Shown: piece after piece, positions 59,382 to 64,000 of the stretch | Position numbering within the stretch: position 1 is the stretch's first letter | Layout: each line of letters starts with the position of its first letter | Assembly: GCA_003724185.1 (NCBI GenBank) | Contig: RHGM01000001.1 | Coordinates: 186,001-250,000 of the forward strand | Source of the DNA: Porphyrobacter sp. IPPAS B-1204 | GTDB taxonomy: Bacteria; Pseudomonadota; Alphaproteobacteria; Sphingomonadales; Sphingomonadaceae | Length of the DNA stretch: 64,000 bases | Direction: 5' to 3' | Translations under genes and position numbers: made by a program | The notes under the pieces: model-generated | The model's database searches: none | What the model saw: the letters and a program-made list of their open reading frames with translations, nothing else | What the model was told of the DNA's origin: nothing

Positions 59382-59960
59382 TTACCTCTCGATCGTGCCG
59401 ACGCGGCGGATTTTCCGCTGCAGCTGCATGACGCCGTAAAGCAGCGCCTCGGCGGTCGGCGGGCAGCCGGGAACATAAATGTCGACCGGCACGATGCGGT
59501 CGCAACCGCGCACCACCGAATAGGAATAGTGATAATAGCCACCGCCGTTGGCGCAGCTGCCCATGCTGATCACATATTTCGGATCAGACATCTGATCATA
59601 AACCTTGCGCAGCGCCGGGGCCATCTTGTTGCACAGCGTGCCTGCCACGATCATCACGTCCGACTGGCGCGGGGACGCGCGCGGAGCAGCGCCGAAACGC
59701 TCCATGTCATAGCGCGGCATGTTCACGTGGATCATCTCGACCGCGCAGCACGCAAGGCCGAAGGTCATCCACCACAGCGAGCCGGTACGCGCCCACTGGA
59801 ACAGATCTTCAGTGGACGTGACGAGAAAGCCCTTGTCGTTCACCTCGGTCTGAAGCGCGGTGAAATAGGACGCATCGGGCTGACGCACCTGTCCGCCGGT
59901 AGCGGTGGTCAGCGCGGAAATATCGGGCAGTCCTTGGGGAGGAGAGATTGTGTTGTTCAT
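59382..59960 (-). CDS. nuoB: NADH-quinone oxidoreductase subunit B
   Basis: A 192-residue subunit holding the terminal cluster N2, which hands electrons to quinone. Cluster cysteines are visible in [17 protein letters not shown] and [10 protein letters not shown]. The N-terminal 35 residues are variable. The ATG at 59960 overlaps the nuoA stop as ATGA. Confidence 0.97.
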   Translation of the reverse strand: MNNTISPPQGLPDISALTTATGGQVRQPDASYFTALQTEVNDKGFLVTSTEDLFQWARTGSLWWMTFGLACCAVEMIHVNMPRYDMERFGAAPRASPRQSDVMIVAGTLCNKMAPALRKVYDQMSDPKYVISMGSCANGGGYYHYSYSVVRGCDRIVPVDIYVPGCPPTAEALLYGVMQLQRKIRRVGTIER

Positions 59961-60343
59961 TCCCAGTCCAACGCCCCTTTCTTCCATTCATAAGCAAGGC
60001 CGACAGCGAGGATGAACAGGAACAGCATCATGCCGCCCCAGCCCACCCAGCCAGTCTCGCCCAGGCTGACCGCCCAGGGGAACAGGAAGGCGGCTTCGAG
60101 GTCGAACACGATGAAGCTGATCGCAACGAGGTAAAAGCGCACGTCAAACTGGCTGCGCGCATCTTCGAACGCGGGAAAGCCGCATTCATACTCCGAGAGC
60201 TTTTCCGCGTCCGGATTGTGCGTCCCGGTCAGCCGCGACACCGCCATCGGCGCGACCACAAACAGGATCGAAAGTCCGAAAGCAACGAACACGAATAACA
60301 GTATCGGCAGATACTGGCTAAGGTCGACCACGGCGATGTCCAA
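59957..60343 (-). CDS. nuoA: NADH-quinone oxidoreductase subunit A
   Basis: The 128-residue first gene of the nuo operon encodes a three-helix membrane subunit. The conserved loop [22 protein letters not shown] contains the Cys that becomes accessible in the deactive state of complex [14 protein letters not shown] marks the second helix. The promoter probably lies in the 125 bases before it, which also hold a 10-bp inverted repeat (60368-60377 and 60446-60455). Confidence 0.97.
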   Translation of the reverse strand: MDIAVVDLSQYLPILLFVFVAFGLSILFVVAPMAVSRLTGTHNPDAEKLSEYECGFPAFEDARSQFDVRFYLVAISFIVFDLEAAFLFPWAVSLGETGWVGWGGMMLFLFILAVGLAYEWKKGALDWE

Positions 60344-60468
60344 GCTATTAATCCCGAAGCCGCCCTAAGCCTGTCGCGCCCTTGGTGCAAGGGTGCGACT
60401 CGCGGAAAACCCCACAGCAATGTTGCAGGAAATCGAACAGACGTTGCGACAGGCTATCGGCTGCCCGG

Positions 60469-61899
60469 CTATTTCATCATCCGGGCTGCCGCCGTTTCGG
60501 TCGCCTTGCCATAGGGTGGCTTCAACCCGCCAAGTTTGGCGATGTCGATCTTGGGCTGGTGATAGACCGCGCGGGCATGGCTGAATTCGCGGAAGCCCTC
60601 GATCGCGTGATAGCTGCCCATGCCCGACGGGCCCACTCCGCCAAAGGGCAGATCCTCCATCGACACGTGGAACACCACATCATTGGTCGTCACCCCGCCC
60701 GAAATGGTCCGGGTCAGCACGCGTTCCTGCTCGCTCTTGTCCTCACCGAAGTAATAGAGGCCGAGCGGGCGGTCGTGTTCATTGATGTAATCGACCGCCT
60801 GATCGACCGCCTTGTAGGTCATCACCGGCAAGACCGGCCCGAAGATTTCCTCCTGCATCGCCGCCATGCCATCGTTCACGTTCTTGAGGATGGTGAGCGG
60901 CATCTTGCGCTGGTTGACATTGCCGAAATCCTCGCCCGCCGGATTGACCTCGATCACCTCGGCACCCTTGTCGCGCGCGTCGGCGACGAGGCCCTGCAAC
61001 CGTTCGAAATGGCGGTCGGAGACGATCGAGGCGTAATCGTCATTGTCGAGCAGGCGCGGATACATGGCGGATGCCGCGTTGACGACGCCCGCCACCGCCT
61101 CATCCTGCTTGTCCTCCGGCACCATCAGGTAATCGGGTGCAAGGCAAATCTGGCCGGCGTTCAGCATCTTGCCGATCGCAATGCGCTCTCCCGCCTTGGC
61201 GAAATCGGCACTGCGGCCCATCACCACGGGCGATTTGCCGCCAAGCTCCAGCGTCACCGGCACAAGGTTGGCGGCGGCGGCCTGCATCACGCGTCGTCCG
61301 GTCGCAGTCGACCCGGTGAAAACGAGATGATCGAACGGCAGGGAAGAAAACGCTGCGGCGACTTCCGGGCTGCCGGTAACGACCGCCACTTCCTCGGGCG
61401 CGAAATATTCAGCCGTCAGCTGCGCCATCAACTCGCTTGTCCGTTCGGTGAATTCGGAGGGCTTGATCATCGCCCGGTTGCCTGCGGCCAGCACCTGCAT
61501 CAACGGGCCGAAAGCCAGCTGCACCGGGAAGTTCCACGGGGACAAGATGCCGATCACGCCCTTGGGCTCGTAACGCAGTTCAGCCTTCGCGCCGAGCAGC
61601 CCGAGCGGAAATTGAACCTTGCGCTTTTCAGTCCTGGCCCAGGCATCCATGTGCTTAAGCGCATGATTGCCCGCGCCCACCGTCGCCGCGATATCGGTCA
61701 GCATCGATTGCTGGACCGAACGGCTGCCGAAATCCGCGCTCATGGCCTTGGCGAATTCCTCGCCGTGATCCTTCACCAGCGCGATGGCGCGGCGGATGCG
61801 ATCTTTGCGCTGTGACATCGGTTCGGGGCGCGAGGCAGTGAAAGCGGCGCGCTGACGCGCAAGCAAGGCTTCGAGTTCTTCGCGGCGGTCATCGGCCAT
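60469..61899 (-). CDS. Aldehyde dehydrogenase, coniferyl-aldehyde-dehydrogenase type
   Basis: A 476-residue NAD(P)-dependent aldehyde dehydrogenase. The catalytic Cys is in LNAGQICLAPDY and the general-base Glu in LELGGKSPVV. The nucleotide-binding GSTATGRRVM block is also present. The APDY context after the Cys and the C-terminal hydrophobic tail are typical of the coniferyl aldehyde dehydrogenase (CalB) and fatty aldehyde dehydrogenase branch. The true substrate is unknown. The ATG at 61899 is chosen because GGGAG stands six bases upstream. It is divergent from the thiolase gene. Confidence 0.88.
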   Translation of the reverse strand: MADDRREELEALLARQRAAFTASRPEPMSQRKDRIRRAIALVKDHGEEFAKAMSADFGSRSVQQSMLTDIAATVGAGNHALKHMDAWARTEKRKVQFPLGLLGAKAELRYEPKGVIGILSPWNFPVQLAFGPLMQVLAAGNRAMIKPSEFTERTSELMAQLTAEYFAPEEVAVVTGSPEVAAAFSSLPFDHLVFTGSTATGRRVMQAAAANLVPVTLELGGKSPVVMGRSADFAKAGERIAIGKMLNAGQICLAPDYLMVPEDKQDEAVAGVVNAASAMYPRLLDNDDYASIVSDRHFERLQGLVADARDKGAEVIEVNPAGEDFGNVNQRKMPLTILKNVNDGMAAMQEEIFGPVLPVMTYKAVDQAVDYINEHDRPLGLYYFGEDKSEQERVLTRTISGGVTTNDVVFHVSMEDLPFGGVGPSGMGSYHAIEGFREFSHARAVYHQPKIDIAKLGGLKPPYGKATETAAARMMK

Positions 61900-62080
61900 G
61901 TCGTTCTCCCGTTCGGACATAGGTGCATCTCATCTGGATGCGTTTTGATTTGCGACGCGTTGTTGCGCAAAGCCGTCCGCCTGACAAGCAGCTTGCCCGA
62001 GCGAAGGTCTAATTGCCAATGTCGCAATGCAGCATTAGAGCCTGCGCCCAACCCTTCCATTGTCACGCAAGGACATTGCC

Positions 62081-63277
62081 ATGACCCAGCTTTCCCCCGC
62101 CGATCCGGTTGTGATCCTCTCCTACGCCCGCACCCCAATGGGCGCGATGCAGGGCGCGCTGTCCGATGTGTCGGCGACCGATCTTGGCGCTGTCGCGGTA
62201 AAGGCCGCGGTCGAACGCGCAGGCGTGGCGGGCGAAGACATCGACCGCGCCTATATCGGCTGCGTGCTGCCCGCAGGGCTCGGCCAGGCACCGGCACGTC
62301 AGGCGGCTATGAAGGCGGGCCTTCCACTTTCGGTCGAGGCGACCACCGTCAACAAGGTGTGCGGTTCGGGCATGAAGACCGTGATCATGGGGAGCGAAGC
62401 GCTCGCCAGCGGCACTGTTGATGTGGTCGTGGCTGGCGGGATGGAAAGCATGACCAATGCGCCCTACCTGCTGAAGAAGCACCGTTCGGGCGCGCGGCTG
62501 GGCCATGACACGGCCTATGACCACATGTTCCTTGATGGTCTGGAAGACGCTTACGAACCGGGCCGCGCGATGGGCACCTTCGCGCAGGACACCGCCAACG
62601 CCTACCAGATGACCCGCGAGGACATGGACGCCTATTCGATCGAATCGCTCGCCCGCGCCAACCGTGCCATCGCCAGTGGCGCCTTTGCCGATGAGGTCGT
62701 GCCGGTCACCGTTTCGACCCGCGCAGGCGATGTTGTGGTCGAACATGACGAGGCTCCCGGCAAGGGCCGCCCGGACAAGATCCCGCAGCTGAAGCCCGCC
62801 TTCGCCAAGGACGGGACGATCACGGCGGCGACCTCAAGCTCGATTTCCGATGGTGCAGCCGCAGTGGTTCTGACCCGCGCGAGCGTCGCGGCGGAAAAGG
62901 GTCTCACGCCGGTTGCCCGCATCGTCGCCACTGCCGCCCACGCGCAGGCTCCCGCCCAGTTCACCACCGCCCCGATCCCGGCGATCCAGAAGGTGCTCGC
63001 GCGCGCCGGTTGGGGCGTGGACGATGTCGATCTGTTCGAAGTGAATGAAGCCTTCGCCTGTGTCGCGATGTTCGCGATGCGCGATCTGGGCATCCCGCAT
63101 GACAAGATCAACGTCAACGGCGGCGGCACCGCATTGGGTCACCCGATCGGGGCGAGCGGCACGCGGATTATCGTGACACTGCTCAACGCATTGAAGCAGC
63201 AGGGCAAGACCCGCGGCGTTGCCAGCCTGTGCATCGGCGGGGGGGAAGCAACAGCGGTCGCGATAGAACTGATCTGA
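62081..63277 (+). CDS. Acetyl-CoA C-acetyltransferase (thiolase)
   Basis: A 398-residue biosynthetic-type thiolase that condenses two acetyl-CoA to acetoacetyl-CoA, or works in reverse in degradation. The acyl-accepting Cys94 is in NKVCGSGMK, the His in GGTALGHPIGASG and the second Cys in SLCIGGGEA. The ATG at 62081 has AAGGA about eight bases upstream; a TTG at 62060 is in frame but without a site. No polyhydroxyalkanoate genes are next to it, so use in PHA or leucine/ketone metabolism cannot be decided. Confidence 0.93.
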   Translation: MTQLSPADPVVILSYARTPMGAMQGALSDVSATDLGAVAVKAAVERAGVAGEDIDRAYIGCVLPAGLGQAPARQAAMKAGLPLSVEATTVNKVCGSGMKTVIMGSEALASGTVDVVVAGGMESMTNAPYLLKKHRSGARLGHDTAYDHMFLDGLEDAYEPGRAMGTFAQDTANAYQMTREDMDAYSIESLARANRAIASGAFADEVVPVTVSTRAGDVVVEHDEAPGKGRPDKIPQLKPAFAKDGTITAATSSSISDGAAAVVLTRASVAAEKGLTPVARIVATAAHAQAPAQFTTAPIPAIQKVLARAGWGVDDVDLFEVNEAFACVAMFAMRDLGIPHDKINVNGGGTALGHPIGASGTRIIVTLLNALKQQGKTRGVASLCIGGGEATAVAIELI

Positions 63278-63287
63278 TGCGAAACGC

Positions 63288-63314
63288 GCCGGGCGGCGTT
63301 ATTCGTCGCCCGGC
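63288..63314. terminator. Hairpin between thiolase and SH3-protein genes
   Basis: A perfect 8-bp stem (GCCGGGCG / CGCCCGGC) with an 11-base loop lies between two convergent genes and contains the stop codon of the minus-strand gene. On the minus side it is followed by GCGTTTCGC. It probably ends both transcripts. Confidence 0.45.
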
Positions 63315-63796
63315 AGCGGATCGGAGCCCCACAGACGCGCGGCGCTGATCCAGCCCTTGCGCCCGGCAATATCGACTTCGCACCAGCCTTCACGGCACGG
63401 CTTGATCCGCCCCACCACCCCTGGCTGGGCGCGCCATTTGATCACCGAGGCGGCATTGGGCTCGGCCCGAACCTCCACCAGCCCAGTGCCGGTAACCATC
63501 CCGCCGCGCGCCGGATCAAGCTGACTCGCCGCGATCCAGCCCTGCGTGCCTTCGTGATCCTCGACCAGACGCCAGCCTTCGCGCACCCGCACCACCTTCA
63601 CCGGCAGACCCTTGCGCTGATAGACCCAGGTGACCGGATACTCCGCGCTCGGCCCCACCCGCATGTTGACCTTTTCATACCGCAGGCTCGCCCAATAGGG
63701 CAGCGCACGATCCTGCGCGGCGAGCGGCGCGATGATAGCGGTGGCGGCGAGCATCAGCACGAGGCCGAGCGTCGCGAAAAAGCGTGTTCCCTGCAT
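63299..63796 (-). CDS. Exported protein with two bacterial SH3 domains
   Basis: A 165-residue protein with a signal peptide (about residues 1-27, ending ...APLAAQD). Two SH3b-like repeats follow: residues about 38-95 (KVNMRVGPSAEYPVTWVYQRKGLPVKVV) and 100-160 (GLVEVRAEPNAASVIKWRAQPGVVGRI). Each ends in a WRLVEDHEGTQGWIAAS- or WCEVDIAGRKGWISAA-type motif. Bacterial SH3 domains bind peptidoglycan or proteins in the periplasm. The next gene begins divergently at 63894, and the 97-base gap may hold both promoters. Confidence 0.87.
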   Translation of the reverse strand: MQGTRFFATLGLVLMLAATAIIAPLAAQDRALPYWASLRYEKVNMRVGPSAEYPVTWVYQRKGLPVKVVRVREGWRLVEDHEGTQGWIAASQLDPARGGMVTGTGLVEVRAEPNAASVIKWRAQPGVVGRIKPCREGWCEVDIAGRKGWISAARLWGSDPLPGDE

Positions 63797-63893
63797 TCCC
63801 GCAGCGATAGCGCCTTCAGCCTTGCGGATTCAAGCGGCGCGTTGCGCATCCGCGCCTTGACCGCAAAGGCCCTGAGGCATTAGCCCACCATCC

Positions 63894-64000
63894 ATGACCC
63901 AGCGCCCTCCCCGCCCACTCGCCGCGCCTGCGCGCGTCATTGTCACCCGCCACCTTATGCCGCAGGTCGAAGCGAGGATGCGCGAGCTGTTCGATGTGGT
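63894..64000 (+). CDS. 2-hydroxyacid dehydrogenase, N-terminal fragment (cut by window end)
   Basis: The first 35 codons of a gene that runs out of the window. The sequence PARVIVTRHLMPQVEARMRELFDV resembles the start of D-glycerate/2-hydroxyacid dehydrogenases, which reduce hydroxypyruvate or glyoxylate. No NAD-binding motif is included in this piece, so the assignment rests on similarity to the family's first beta-alpha unit and is tentative. It is divergent from the SH3-protein gene. Confidence 0.5.
   Translation, partial: MTQRPPRPLAAPARVIVTRHLMPQVEARMRELFDV

Overview
The window is chromosomal DNA of an alphaproteobacterium, most likely a sphingomonad of the Erythrobacter/Porphyrobacter type. 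This rests on high GC, tightly overlapping ATGA/TGATG gene junctions, a pyruvate dehydrogenase E1 beta subunit carrying its own lipoyl domain, a GTTC-N7-GTTC LexA box, a full 14-gene nuo operon followed by birA-coaX-rnj, and a trpE-trpG-trpD-trpC-moaC-moeA-lexA string. I see no insertion sequence, prophage, CRISPR array or rRNA. One tRNA gene, Arg(CCU), is present.

Layout. 1-7.8 kb: the 3' end of gyrA, a YhhN-type membrane protein, trmFO, an EF-hand protein, a squalene/phytoene-synthase-fold protein and three Tad-type pilus proteins. 7.8-13.4 kb: pdhB-pdhA and ftsB, an acyl-CoA dehydrogenase and an MFS transporter. 13.5-19.3 kb: tRNA-Arg, DUF1178, a nitrilase-family hydrolase, grxC, a frameshifted hsp20, pyrG, secG, tpiA. 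19.5-28.7 kb: ppiD, then the tryptophan genes (with a lipoprotein gene between trpE and trpG), the molybdopterin genes moaC and moeA, and SOS-controlled lexA. 28.9-34 kb: comEC (minus), gltX and gltA (plus). 34.2-40.9 kb: an unusual locus whose histidine-kinase-like and Hpt-like products both lack the phosphoacceptor histidine, with a long membrane coiled-coil protein transcribed divergently. 40.9-60.3 kb: DUF1467, rnj, coaX, birA and the nuo operon, all on the minus strand. 60.4-64 kb: an aldehyde dehydrogenase, a thiolase, an SH3-domain protein and the start of a 2-hydroxyacid dehydrogenase.

How the genes work together. Central metabolism dominates: pyruvate dehydrogenase, citrate synthase, triosephosphate isomerase and complex I form a respiratory core. 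Tryptophan and molybdopterin synthesis sit in one probable transcription unit. The least ordinary parts are the phosphorelay-like locus with missing histidines and five extra open reading frames inside the nuo operon, two of which use rare codons and one of which shares its start region with nuoE.

Limits: all functions are read from motifs and context without database searches. Start codons were chosen from ribosome-binding sites and overlaps and could be wrong in several genes.
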